Source: Leisingera sp. NJS204
GTDB taxonomy: Bacteria > Pseudomonadota > Alphaproteobacteria > Rhodobacterales > Rhodobacteraceae
DNA length: 64,000 bases
NCBI RefSeq assembly: GCF_004123675.1
Contig: NZ_CP035418.1
Coordinates: forward strand, 62,001-126,000
Reading direction: 5' to 3'
Position 1 is the stretch's first letter. Each line of letters starts with the position of its first letter. The notes below the pieces were generated by a model. That model saw only the letters and a program-made list of their open reading frames with translations. It did not search any database and was not told where the DNA came from. Positions 1 to 8,546 of the stretch are shown one piece after another. Both the position numbers and the translations under genes were made by a program.

Positions 1-895
1 AGATCAGGAAGCCGGACCGGGACATCTGTTGCTTGGCGAGGGCGTGAGAGGGGTCGGACGCCAGCCCCGGAAACCGGATTTCCTGCACCCGCGGGTGCGC
101 CGCCAGCCGTTCGGCCAGAACCTCCGCCGTGCTGCACATCCGGTCAAAGCGCACCTCCAACGTCTCTAAACCCCGGTGCGCCAGCCAGGCCTCCTGCGGG
201 CCGGGAATGCCGCCGCCGAACTGGCGCCATTCGCGTGCAGCCTGAAGGATCCCGGCGTTGCGGGTGGCCAGATGCCCCATCAGTACATCCGAATGGCCGC
301 CCGGCGCCTTGGTGTCGGAGGCCACAACCACATCCGCCCCCAGCTCCAGCGGGCGCTGGCCCAGCGGGGTCATGGTGGTGTTGTCAACGATCAGCAGCCC
401 GCCCGCCGCGTGGACCGCACCAGCAATCGCGCGCAGATCGCAGAGATCCAGGCCGGGGTTCGAAGGCGTCTCTGCAAAAACAACGTCAATGCCCTCAAAT
501 CCGCCCTCGGCAAATCCGGTGGTGGGGCGCTGTTCGACCTCCACGCCAAGGTTCTGTAAAAACCGCTCGCTCAGCCGCCGGGTGACATAATATCCGTCAG
601 ACGGGATCAGCAGTTTCGAACCTGCTTTCAAGGTGGCAAACAGCGCCGCCGAAATCGCCGCCATGCCCGACGGAAACGCCAGCGCAGGCGCGTCCTCCAG
701 ATAGGCCAGCATATGCTCCAGCTGCTCCCAGGTGGCATTGTCCGCCCGGCCATAGCTGGGGCCGCCGGTCCAGTCGCCGGGCAGGTGGTACATTGAGCTT
801 TGCGTGAGCGGCAGCGCCACCGGCTCGCCTTCGGACAGCATGTTGCCGCGCAGGTGCAGCATGGCGCCGGCTTTGGGGGCGGTGGGGGTGTCCAT
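1..895 (-). CDS. Cys/Met-metabolism PLP enzyme (cystathionine gamma-lyase/synthase family), 3' end outside window
   Basis: The first 298 residues are visible; the gene runs off the left edge. The PLP-binding pattern of the Cys/Met metabolism family is present: a GxA loop near residue 77 (FPSGMAAIS), the cofactor-ring aspartate in LIVDNTT (about D171) and the Schiff-base lysine in ASDTKAPGGHSD (about K196). Members carry out beta/gamma-elimination or replacement on cysteine, cystathionine or homoserine esters; the exact substrate cannot be read here. The ATG start follows an AAAGG ribosome site. Just upstream is an 8-bp inverted repeat. The next gene, a ThDP enzyme, lies upstream on the same strand about 115 bp away. 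Confidence 0.85.
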   Translation of the reverse strand, partial: MDTPTAPKAGAMLHLRGNMLSEGEPVALPLTQSSMYHLPGDWTGGPSYGRADNATWEQLEHMLAYLEDAPALAFPSGMAAISAALFATLKAGSKLLIPSDGYYVTRRLSERFLQNLGVEVEQRPTTGFAEGGFEGIDVVFAETPSNPGLDLCDLRAIAGAVHAAGGLLIVDNTTMTPLGQRPLELGADVVVASDTKAPGGHSDVLMGHLATRNAGILQAAREWRQFGGGIPGPQEAWLAHRGLETLEVRFDRMCSTAEVLAERLAAHPRVQEIRFPGLASDPSHALAKQQMSRSGFLI

Positions 896-911
896 GGGAT
901 GGCGCCTTTCG

Positions 912-934
912 TGAATTCGGGTATCACGAATTCA
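912..934. promoter_or_regulatory. Inverted repeat upstream of the PLP lyase
   Basis: The arms TGAATTCG and CGAATTCA form a perfect 8-bp inverted repeat around a 7-bp spacer, 16 bp upstream of the start codon of the leftward PLP-enzyme gene. Position and symmetry suggest an operator, but no regulator is assigned. Confidence 0.4.
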
Positions 935-1011
935 TAGCGGGCAGCGTGTGAAAGAAACAAGGCCGGGAGCGCATGTTTCCCGGCCTTCCGATTTCCCGGT
1001 TTAAGAACGGA

Positions 1012-2715
1012 TTACCCCATCCAGCGGCGGACAGGCGCGGCGGCCTCTTCCAGCGCCTGGCAGACCACGTCAATCAGGGTCGGGCCGTCATGGGCAAAGG
1101 CTTCTTTGATGGCTGGGTCCAGATCCTCAGGGTGTTCCACCCGCCAGGTCTTGACGCCGAACGCTTCGGCCACGGCGGCGTGGTTGGTGCGGTTGAAGTC
1201 GACATTGTAATACCGCTTATCGCAGTCGTCGCGCTGGCTGGCCTTGATCCAGCCGAAGTTGGCGTTGGAGAACACCACATAGGTGATCGGTGCATTGCAG
1301 CGCACCACGGTTTCCAGCTCGCCGCAGGTGAAGTTGAAGGAGCCGTCGCCCATCATCCCGACAACCTTGGAGCCGGGACGCCCGAACCAGGCACCCAGCG
1401 ACGCCGACAAGGAATAGCCCAAGGCGCCATGCGCCCGGTTGGTGATATACTGCCGCCCCGAATGCTGCTGCTGTGAATAGGCGTTGAAATAGGGGCAGCT
1501 GGTGCCGGGGTCGGAGACCACGATGGCGTCATCGGGCAGGTTCCGGTTCAGCGCGTGGATGATCTGCTCCGGCAGGACCTGATCGGTTGCGCTGTTTGCC
1601 AGCGCCTCGAACTTGGCGAACTTGCGCTGTTTGATGTCCGCGGTTTTCGCGGCCCCGCTGAACGTTGGCACTTCGCCCTTGCGTCCGTCCAGATAGGCAT
1701 TGACCGCCTGCAGCGCCAGTTTCAGGTCGGCCACCACGCCGACCTCTGTCGGGTAATTGGCGCCGATGGTCATCGGGTCGTTGTCAAAATGCACGATGCG
1801 GCGGCCAGGCTTGGGCGCCTCCCAGCGCGAGGTGGTGGTGGAGCCTGCCCGGCAGCCCATGAAGATGACCAGATCGGCACCCTCCATCATCTCCCAGGTC
1901 TCATCTGTGCCGCCGTTGGAGCCGACCACGCCCAGCGATTGCGGATGCGTATCAGCCAGCGAACCCTTGCCGGAGATAGAGGTGCCCACGGCGATGTCAA
2001 GGCGGGAAGCAAGCCTGCCCAGCTCCTCCATCGCGCCGGAGATCACCACACCGCCGCCGCAGACGATCAGCGGTGATTTGGCGGTGAGGATGGCCTCAAC
2101 CGCGGCTTCTGCCGCACCCGGTTCGGGGGCTGCGCGGTAGGACGGGTAGCTTTGGTGTTTGGGATCACCCCAAATGTCTTCCGCCGGAACATCGTCATAC
2201 TGGATGTCATAGGGCAGCCCCAGATGCGCCGAGCCGGAACGCCCGGTGGTCATCGCCCGGAACGCCTGGCGCACCATGCGCGGGATGTGTTCGGCGCGTT
2301 TGATCACCGTGTTGAACTTGGTCAGCGGCGCCATCAGGACCTCCTGATTGACCTCGGTCAGCGGGTATTTCCCGTAAGAGCCGACCGAGATGTCGGTGGT
2401 GATCGCCAGCACCGCATAAGAGCTCTCATTGGCCTCAATAAGCCCCGGCAGGATGTAAGTGGCGCCACCGCCTGAGGGGCCTTCGCAAACACCCACCCGG
2501 CCGGTCACGCGGGAAAACCCGTCGGCCATATAGGCCGCACTGCGCTCATCCCGGGTCAGGACATGGGCGATGCCATGCTCCAGCCGGTTCATCGCGTCAT
2601 AGAATGGCAGCGTGGTGTCGCCGCACAGGCCAAAGATATGGGTGACGCCATGCGCCTCCAAAGAGCGCACCATCGCCTCGGCCCCGGTCAGCGCGTTGGT
2701 CATCGAGTCTTTCAT
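1012..2715 (-). CDS. Thiamine-diphosphate-dependent enzyme, acetolactate synthase large-subunit-like
   Basis: A 567-residue protein with the three-domain ThDP fold. The N-terminal pyrimidine-binding domain has the activating glutamate in TRDERSAAYMADGFSR (about E57). The C-terminal PP domain carries the ThDP/Mg motif GDGSFNFT followed about 30 residues later by NANFGW. Family members decarboxylate or ligate 2-oxo acids (acetolactate synthase, sulfoacetaldehyde acetyltransferase, benzoylformate decarboxylase). No acetolactate synthase small subunit is adjacent, so a catabolic role is more likely than branched-chain biosynthesis. The ATG at 2715 has an AAGGGGG ribosome site 7 bp upstream. It is probably expressed with, or next to, the PLP lyase downstream. 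Confidence 0.8.
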   Translation of the reverse strand: MKDSMTNALTGAEAMVRSLEAHGVTHIFGLCGDTTLPFYDAMNRLEHGIAHVLTRDERSAAYMADGFSRVTGRVGVCEGPSGGGATYILPGLIEANESSYAVLAITTDISVGSYGKYPLTEVNQEVLMAPLTKFNTVIKRAEHIPRMVRQAFRAMTTGRSGSAHLGLPYDIQYDDVPAEDIWGDPKHQSYPSYRAAPEPGAAEAAVEAILTAKSPLIVCGGGVVISGAMEELGRLASRLDIAVGTSISGKGSLADTHPQSLGVVGSNGGTDETWEMMEGADLVIFMGCRAGSTTTSRWEAPKPGRRIVHFDNDPMTIGANYPTEVGVVADLKLALQAVNAYLDGRKGEVPTFSGAAKTADIKQRKFAKFEALANSATDQVLPEQIIHALNRNLPDDAIVVSDPGTSCPYFNAYSQQQHSGRQYITNRAHGALGYSLSASLGAWFGRPGSKVVGMMGDGSFNFTCGELETVVRCNAPITYVVFSNANFGWIKASQRDDCDKRYYNVDFNRTNHAAVAEAFGVKTWRVEHPEDLDPAIKEAFAHDGPTLIDVVCQALEEAAAPVRRWMG

Positions 2716-2777
2716 GGGGCCCCCTTAAGCCGTCGTGAGATCTGTCCTGGAGCGCACGCCCAGGATTCGTGTTCTTA

Positions 2778-2789
2778 ACTGTATACAAT
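2778..2789. promoter_or_regulatory. Palindrome centred on GTATAC upstream of the ThDP gene
   Basis: ACTGTATACAAT is a near-perfect palindrome 60-75 bp upstream of the ThDP enzyme start. TNGTATACNA is the type of site bound by FadR-subfamily GntR regulators, so it could be an operator. No GntR gene is adjacent; the nearest encoded one is at 47386. Confidence 0.3.
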
Positions 2790-2860
2790 TCTGTAGATAG
2801 ATGTGAAGACTGAAATTCGGGCATCCTGTGCGGACGAATTTATCTTTCCTGCACAGCAGC

Positions 2861-3772
2861 TTACGCAAGTATATTCTGGATGTACTCCCGCCAGGCCTTG
2901 GCAAAACTGGCCGCCAATTGCGACAACGGCCGCGCGCTGGGGGTCAGAATCGAATAGCCAAAAGGGATCTGCGGCTCAAACGGCAGAAACCGGATCCGGT
3001 CCTCATCCGGGTTGCTGCGGCGGTAGCTTTCAGCGCTGAGGACATCGACAATGGCGCAAGCCTGACCGGCGGCGATGAAGTGGAACAGCGGCAGGAAATA
3101 CTGCGCGTCATAGCGCAGGTTGAATTCGGCCTCCGCCTGCTGAAACGCCTGCGAGGTGGCCTGATAGGTGTTGTGATCCGGCTGCAGCGCGCCCATTGGC
3201 ACTCCGTTCAGATCCGCGGCGGTGATCACGCCGCGGTGTGCCAGCGGATGGCCGGCCGGCACCGCGCACAGGCAATTGCTGGGCAGTTCTTCTGCCGTGT
3301 ACAGCTTGCGGTCGCCGCGGAACCGGCTCATGTCGCAAAAGCCGATGTCGAAACTGCCGGCCGCCACCAGGCTGCGCACCTGCGGCGAGGAGCGCGTAGC
3401 CAGCGTCACCCGCACCTCGGGTTTGCCATCCACAAAGCGGCTGATGAATTCCGGCAGCAGATAGGTTGACGGCCCCGGCATCGCCACGATCCGGATAGAG
3501 CCCTGCACCCGGTCGCGCATGTTCGCCAGGTTCTGCTGCGCGGTTTCCAGCCGCGACAGGATCTCGGTCGCTTCTTCCATCAGATACTGCGCCTCGGGCA
3601 CCGGCACCAAACGGCGGCCCTCGCGCAAAAACAGGGTCAGGCCCAGCTCCTCCTCCAGCGCCTTGATGGCAGCGCTGATTGCGGGCTGGGTGCGGTGCAG
3701 GTTGCGCGCCGCCTGGCTGACAGAGCCTGTTTTCATGACCTCGTGGAAAACCGCAAGCTGATGAGAGTTCAT
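2861..3772 (-). CDS. LysR-family transcriptional regulator
   Basis: A 303-residue protein. It starts MNSHQLAVFHEVMKTGSVSQAAR, the classic LysR winged helix-turn-helix (residues 1-60, including RTQPAISAAIKALEEELG), followed by a periplasmic-binding-like effector domain. A longer open frame to 3892 exists, but its first 40 codons do not fit the family and the ATG at 3772 aligns with the usual LysR N-terminus. The gene is divergent from the TAXI-TRAP operon starting at 3911. The intergenic space holds a symmetric TATAC-N5-GTATA site, so control of the transporter operon is the natural inference. Confidence 0.9.
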   Translation of the reverse strand: MNSHQLAVFHEVMKTGSVSQAARNLHRTQPAISAAIKALEEELGLTLFLREGRRLVPVPEAQYLMEEATEILSRLETAQQNLANMRDRVQGSIRIVAMPGPSTYLLPEFISRFVDGKPEVRVTLATRSSPQVRSLVAAGSFDIGFCDMSRFRGDRKLYTAEELPSNCLCAVPAGHPLAHRGVITAADLNGVPMGALQPDHNTYQATSQAFQQAEAEFNLRYDAQYFLPLFHFIAAGQACAIVDVLSAESYRRSNPDEDRIRFLPFEPQIPFGYSILTPSARPLSQLAASFAKAWREYIQNILA

Positions 3773-3795
3773 GTTAAGCCACCATAAATTCAATC

Positions 3796-3810
3796 TATAC
3801 ATACCGTATA
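3796..3810. promoter_or_regulatory. Candidate LysR box between regulator and TAXI operon
   Basis: TATAC-ATACC-GTATA is a perfect 5-bp inverted repeat with a 5-bp spacer and fits the T-N11-A form of LysR operators. It lies between the divergent LysR gene (start 3772) and the TAXI gene (start 3911), in an AT-rich stretch likely to hold both promoters. Confidence 0.5.
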
Positions 3811-3910
3811 ATTTTAAATTTGTACTTATGCATTTCCTTTTCCATGATGCAAAGATCGGAGGAGAAAGCTGCAGCGGCAAAGCTGCGGCCAATAATCAAG
3901 GGAAGAGATT

Positions 3911-4921
3911 ATGGGAATTTTCAAGAAACTGACCGGGGCCGCATTGGCCTGTACCATGCTGACCGGTGCTGCAGCCGCACAGGATATGACCTTTTTCCGC
4001 ATCGGCACCGGCGGCGCGGGCGGCACTTACTTCCCGATCGGCGGCATCATCGCCAATGCGATTTCCAACCCGCCCGGCTCACGCGCCTGTGACGAAGGCG
4101 GCAATTGCGGCGTGCCCGGCCTTGTGGCGATGGCGCAGTCGACCAATGCCTCGGCGCATAATGTGAATGCCATCCAGAACGGCCAGATGGAAGCAGGCCT
4201 GTCCGGCGCCGCGACCCTGCATTTCGCCTATCACGGCACCGGCAAGTTCGAAGGCAATGCCAAGCCCGACTTGCGGGTGATCGCCAATCTGTTCCCGGAA
4301 GACCTGCATCTGGTGCTGCCCGAGGGCCACAAGCTGGACGGGCTTGCCGATCTCAAGGGCAAACGCGTGGGCATCGCCCAGGCCGGCTCTGGCACCCAGA
4401 TCGCGGTTGAGCTGATTCTGGACGACCACGGTGTCAACCGCGACAACATGGATGAGGCCGAGCTGAACAACGCCCAATCCGCCGAGCGCATCGCCGACGG
4501 CCAGCTGGACGCCTATTTCTATGCTGCCGGCACGCCCGTCGCAGCGATGATCCAGCTGGATAACACCAAGGGCATGGAGCTGCACAACTGGTCCGCGGAA
4601 GAGATCAAACAGGCCAATACCACCGTGCCTTACTACATCCCCTCAACCATTCCGGCGGGCACCTATCCGGGTGTGGACTATGACGTGAACACCGTGGCGG
4701 TTTCCGGCATGCTGGTCACCAATGCCAATATGGACGAAGAGCTGATCTATGGCATCACCAAGGCGATGTGGTCCGATACCGCCCGCAAACTGCTGGACAA
4801 CGGCCACCCCAAGGGCAAGGCGATCACCCTGGAAACCGCGCTGGAAGGCGTTGAGGGCATCGGCGTTCCGCTGCATCCGGGTGCTGAGCGGTTCTACCGC
4901 GAAATCGGCCTGCTGAAGTAA
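3911..4921 (+). CDS. TAXI-family TRAP transporter solute-binding protein
   Basis: A 336-residue secreted protein. The first 23 residues form a Sec signal peptide (basic start, hydrophobic core, cleavage after AAA before QDM). The mature protein begins with the TAXI signature FFRIGTGGAGGTYFPIGG and has the family's conserved later motif LKGKRVGIAQAGSGT. TAXI proteins capture a solute, often glutamate or another organic acid, in the periplasm and hand it to a DctQM-type permease. It is the first gene of a + strand operon with the fused permease at 5059, from which an intrinsic terminator separates it. The ligand is unknown; the oxidoreductase and racemase genes downstream suggest an amino acid or related acid. 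Confidence 0.92.
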   Translation: MGIFKKLTGAALACTMLTGAAAAQDMTFFRIGTGGAGGTYFPIGGIIANAISNPPGSRACDEGGNCGVPGLVAMAQSTNASAHNVNAIQNGQMEAGLSGAATLHFAYHGTGKFEGNAKPDLRVIANLFPEDLHLVLPEGHKLDGLADLKGKRVGIAQAGSGTQIAVELILDDHGVNRDNMDEAELNNAQSAERIADGQLDAYFYAAGTPVAAMIQLDNTKGMELHNWSAEEIKQANTTVPYYIPSTIPAGTYPGVDYDVNTVAVSGMLVTNANMDEELIYGITKAMWSDTARKLLDNGHPKGKAITLETALEGVEGIGVPLHPGAERFYREIGLLK

Positions 4922-4938
4922 CTCCTCCCCCCTGAACT

Positions 4939-4975
4939 GCGGCAGCAGGGTCCGCCTTGCTGCCGCCTTTTGTTT
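4939..4975 (+). terminator. Intrinsic terminator between TAXI binding protein and permease genes
   Basis: The stem GCGGCAGC/GCTGCCGC, extendable by one A-T pair, is followed by CTTTTGTTT. It lies 18 bp after the binding-protein stop. Partial termination here would give more binding protein than permease, a common arrangement in transporter operons. Confidence 0.7.
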
Positions 4976-5058
4976 CCCGGTGCCCCTGCCCGCCTGCAGC
5001 CCGCATTGCGCGGATGCATGACGCACGCGCCGTTTACCCTGCTAGACTGGAACCCCCG

Positions 5059-7284
5059 ATGTCCCTGGACACTCACCTTGACAATAAGGCGCTGGAGGAG
5101 CTGGAGAAGCAGTATGACTCCGCTCTGAACACGCGCGACAACGGACCCAGGCTGACGGGGTTCATCTATTGGGCCAGCATCGCCTTTGCCCTGTATCATC
5201 TGTGGACGGCCGGGTTCGGCACCCCGGTGGACCATGTGCATATGGGCATTCACCTGGCAGGCCTGTTCCTTTTCATCTTTGTCGGCTTCCCGCTGATCAA
5301 ATCGGCGCGCAGCCTGGAATGGCGCGGTGCCAGCGCGCTGCGCCCCGGCAATGTGCCGCTTTATGACTGGGCGCTGACCGGTCTCAGCATGGCGGCGGCG
5401 CTGTTCCTCTGGGTCAGCTGGCGCGGCTTCGATATGTTCGGGTTCGACATTGCCGAACAGGCGCTGCGGCAGGGCAACCCGTCCAGCCTGGACGTGTTCT
5501 TTGGCTCGGTGCTGATCCTGACGGTGCTGGAAATCGCGCGGCGCACCATCGGCTTTGTGCTGCCGCTGATCATCCTGGTGTTCATGATTTATGCGCTGTT
5601 CGGCCCCTATATGCCCGCGCAGATCCTGAAGCATCCGGGCGTCAACTGGCAGCAGTTCGTCAACAACATGTATTTCCCGTCCGAAGGCATATTCGGCGTG
5701 ACGCTGTGGGTGGTCTCCACCGTTGTGTTCCACTTTGTGCTGTTTGGTGTGGTGGCGCAGCGGATGGGGCTGGGGCAGTTCTTTGTCGATAATGCGATGA
5801 TCATGGCCGGGCGTTACACCGGCGGCCCGGCCAAAGTATCCGTGGTCTCCTCGGCCTTTTTCGGCACCATCTCCGGCTCGTCGATTGCCAACACGGTTTC
5901 CACCGGCTCGCTCACCATCCCCAATATGAAGAAGATGGGCTATCCCGGCCATTTCGCAGGCGGGGTTGAGGCCGCGGCCTCTGCAGGCGGGCAGATCACC
6001 CCGCCGATCATGGGGGCGGCGTCCTTCCTGATGGCCGAGTATCTGGAGGTGCCTTACACTACCATCGTGATTGCGGCGATTGTGCCGGCGTTGATGCACT
6101 ATATCGGGGTGATCTCGATTGTGCATTTCACTGCCAAGAAACTGGGGCTGACCGCCTACCCGAAAGAGCAGCTGCCCAAGTTCCTGGCAGTGTGGAAGGA
6201 CGGCTGGTACACCATCGTGCCGCTGATTGCGCTGCTTCTGGTGCTGTTCTCGGGCTATTCGCCGAATATGGCGGCCTTTATCGGCCTTAGCCTTTGTGTG
6301 GTGGTTGGCTTCTGCGCCTTTGACAAGCCCGCAACCCTGCTGGTGCCCTTGGCCTTGCTTGGGTTTATTTTCTGGAAGGCTTCGCCCTATTCCGGTGAGG
6401 GGTATTCGCCGGTGATGGCCGGGATGCTGGCCGCGCTGACGCTGGTGGGCTGCCTGCACCGCAATGAACGGCAAAGCTTCCGCGATCTGTTCGACAGCTT
6501 CCATGTCGGTGTGCAATACGCGCTGGCGGTGGGTGCGGCCTCGGCTGCGGTGGGCATCGTGGTCGGTGTGATCAACACCACCGGCGTTGGCTTCCGGCTT
6601 GGCTTTATGGTCACCGGCGGTGCGGCGGATATGGCCACGGCGATTGCGCCGCTGTTGGACTGGACCACGATCGAAGCGTTCAGTCAGCCGTCGATCCAGC
6701 AGTTCCTGTCGCTGGTGCTGATCGCCATGGCCTGCATCCTGATGGGGGCCGGGCTGCCGACCACTGCGCTTTATATCATGCTGGTCGCCGTCGCGACGCC
6801 GGCCCTCAGCCAGCTGGGCGTGCCGCCGCTCGCCACCCATATGTTCGTGCTCTACTACGGTGTGATATCCGAGATCACCCCGCCGGTCTGTGCCTCGGCC
6901 TATGCGGCGGCGGGGATTGCAGGATCCAACCCGTTCCGCACCGGATTGAATGCCTTCACCCTGGGGCTGGGCAAGCTGATGGTGCCGATGGTGTTTGTCT
7001 ATGCGCCCACCATGCTGATCGTGCTGCCCGAGCATTTCACCCTGCTCAGCTTCACGCAGGTGACCGTGACCTGCGCAGCAGGTGTCTTTGCTATCGCCAC
7101 CGCGGTATCGGCCTATTTCCTGGCACCGCTCACGGGGCTGTGGCGGTTGCTGATGGCGATTGGCGGCCTGCTGCTGGTGGCGCCTTCGGGCGGCTCCGAC
7201 CTTGCCGCTCTTGCGGTGATGGCGCCGGTGCTGCTGCAGCAGCTGGGCCAGCAGCGCAAACTGCAGGCTGAGGCCGCCCGATGA
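5059..7284 (+). CDS. TRAP transporter permease, fused DctQ-DctM type (TAXI-associated)
   Basis: A 741-residue integral membrane protein. A short cytoplasmic N-terminus (MSLDTHLDNKALEELEKQYDSAL) leads to four hydrophobic segments (the DctQ-like part). These are followed by the large DctM-like domain with many membrane helices and the signatures GTISGSSIANTVSTGSLTIP and ASAGGQITPPIMGAASF. TAXI systems typically have this fused 4TM/12TM permease, which drives solute uptake with an ion gradient. An in-frame upstream ATG at 4957 would add 34 non-hydrophobic residues overlapping the terminator hairpin, so 5059 is preferred. The 3' end overlaps the next gene by ATGA. Confidence 0.9.
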   Translation: MSLDTHLDNKALEELEKQYDSALNTRDNGPRLTGFIYWASIAFALYHLWTAGFGTPVDHVHMGIHLAGLFLFIFVGFPLIKSARSLEWRGASALRPGNVPLYDWALTGLSMAAALFLWVSWRGFDMFGFDIAEQALRQGNPSSLDVFFGSVLILTVLEIARRTIGFVLPLIILVFMIYALFGPYMPAQILKHPGVNWQQFVNNMYFPSEGIFGVTLWVVSTVVFHFVLFGVVAQRMGLGQFFVDNAMIMAGRYTGGPAKVSVVSSAFFGTISGSSIANTVSTGSLTIPNMKKMGYPGHFAGGVEAAASAGGQITPPIMGAASFLMAEYLEVPYTTIVIAAIVPALMHYIGVISIVHFTAKKLGLTAYPKEQLPKFLAVWKDGWYTIVPLIALLLVLFSGYSPNMAAFIGLSLCVVVGFCAFDKPATLLVPLALLGFIFWKASPYSGEGYSPVMAGMLAALTLVGCLHRNERQSFRDLFDSFHVGVQYALAVGAASAAVGIVVGVINTTGVGFRLGFMVTGGAADMATAIAPLLDWTTIEAFSQPSIQQFLSLVLIAMACILMGAGLPTTALYIMLVAVATPALSQLGVPPLATHMFVLYYGVISEITPPVCASAYAAAGIAGSNPFRTGLNAFTLGLGKLMVPMVFVYAPTMLIVLPEHFTLLSFTQVTVTCAAGVFAIATAVSAYFLAPLTGLWRLLMAIGGLLLVAPSGGSDLAALAVMAPVLLQQLGQQRKLQAEAAR

Positions 7285-8546
7285 GCACCCCCGCCGCCCC
7301 CGATGTAACGGTTCTGGGCGCCGGGATCGTCGGCATCTGCTCGGCCCTGTCATTGGCAGAGCGGGGCCTGCAGGTCCGGCTGATCGACCGGGATGCGCCG
7401 GGTCAGGCGACCTCCTTTGGCAATGCCGGCATTATCTCGCCCTGGTCGGTGGTGCCGCAATCGATGCCGGGGTTGTGGAAGAAAGTACCAGGCTGGCTGA
7501 TTGATCCGCTGGGGCCAGTCACGGTGAAACCCGCCTACCTGCCCAGGGTTGCGCCCTGGGGGCTGCGGTTCCTGTCGGAAGGGCGCGCGGGGCGGGTCCA
7601 GCAGATCTCTGACGCGATGGACACGCTGAACCGCAATTGCGTCGAGATGTACCGGCTGCATCTGGCGGGCACCGGCCACGAGGATCTGGTGCAGGACAGC
7701 TATTACGTTCATGCGTTCCGCAACGCGGACGCTGCCGATCTAGGTTCGGTCGACTACCGGATGCGGGCCGAGCGCGGCGCAGATATGGAACGGATTGGTG
7801 CAGCTGAGCTGCGCGATCTGGAGCCTGCCCTGACGCCGGAATTCCAGGCCGCAATCCTGATCAAGGGCCAGGCACGGGCGACCTCTCCCGGGCGTATCGG
7901 CACCGTTCTGGCAGCAAAGCTCCAATCCATGGGCGGTGAAATCCTGCAGCAAACCGTGCGGGGCATCCTGCCTGCACAAACCGGCGGCTGGACCTATACC
8001 ACCGAGGCGGGCCAGGACTGGACGCCCAAGCTGGTGCTGGCGATGGGCGTCTGGTCCGGGGAGCTGCTGAGGCCCTTGGGCATCAGGATCCCGATGGAAT
8101 CCGAGCGCGGCTATCATGTGTCCTTCAAAAACCCTGGCGTCGCGCTGAACAACTCGATCATGGATATGGACATGAAATTCGTGGCCTCCTCGATGCAGGA
8201 AGGGTTGCGGGTGGCCGGCACGGCCGAATTTGCAGGCCTGGACCAGCCGCTCAATCAGAAACGGCTCGACGGGCTGGCGGAGCTGGCCCGTGCGCTGCTG
8301 CCCGATTTGCAGGCCGGCGATATGGACACCTGGTCCGGCCAGCGCCCCAGCCTGCCCGACAGCCTGCCCTGCATCGGCGAGGTTGAGGGTTTTCCGGACC
8401 TGATCGCCGCCTTCGGCCACAGCCATTACGGGCTGATGATGGCCCCGAAAACCGGACGGCTAGTGGCGGATATCGTCAGCGGCACACCGGTGAACGAAGA
8501 CCTCGCGCCGTTCCGCGCGCGGCGGTATGAAAGGATCACGACATGA
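7281..8546 (+). CDS. FAD-dependent oxidoreductase, DadA (D-amino-acid dehydrogenase) family
   Basis: A 421-residue protein with an N-terminal Rossmann FAD motif (VTVLGAGIVGICSALSLAERG, then LIDRDAPGQATSFGNAG) and the C-terminal GHSHYGLMMAPKTG segment typical of DadA-like enzymes. These oxidise D-amino acids or N-substituted glycines to 2-oxo acids and ammonia, passing electrons to the quinone pool or oxygen. It starts inside the permease stop (ATGA overlap) and ends with an ATGA overlap into the racemase-like gene, so translation is coupled. Oxidation of the solute imported by the TAXI transporter is a reasonable inference. Confidence 0.88.
   Translation: MSTPAAPDVTVLGAGIVGICSALSLAERGLQVRLIDRDAPGQATSFGNAGIISPWSVVPQSMPGLWKKVPGWLIDPLGPVTVKPAYLPRVAPWGLRFLSEGRAGRVQQISDAMDTLNRNCVEMYRLHLAGTGHEDLVQDSYYVHAFRNADAADLGSVDYRMRAERGADMERIGAAELRDLEPALTPEFQAAILIKGQARATSPGRIGTVLAAKLQSMGGEILQQTVRGILPAQTGGWTYTTEAGQDWTPKLVLAMGVWSGELLRPLGIRIPMESERGYHVSFKNPGVALNNSIMDMDMKFVASSMQEGLRVAGTAEFAGLDQPLNQKRLDGLAELARALLPDLQAGDMDTWSGQRPSLPDSLPCIGEVEGFPDLIAAFGHSHYGLMMAPKTGRLVADIVSGTPVNEDLAPFRARRYERITT

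Noticed and set aside
4894-7353. 819-codon open frame on the minus strand
   Set aside because: It is antisense to the TRAP permease, rich in His, Arg, Gly and Gln with no domain, a typical high-GC shadow. The + strand protein has clear membrane helices and family motifs.
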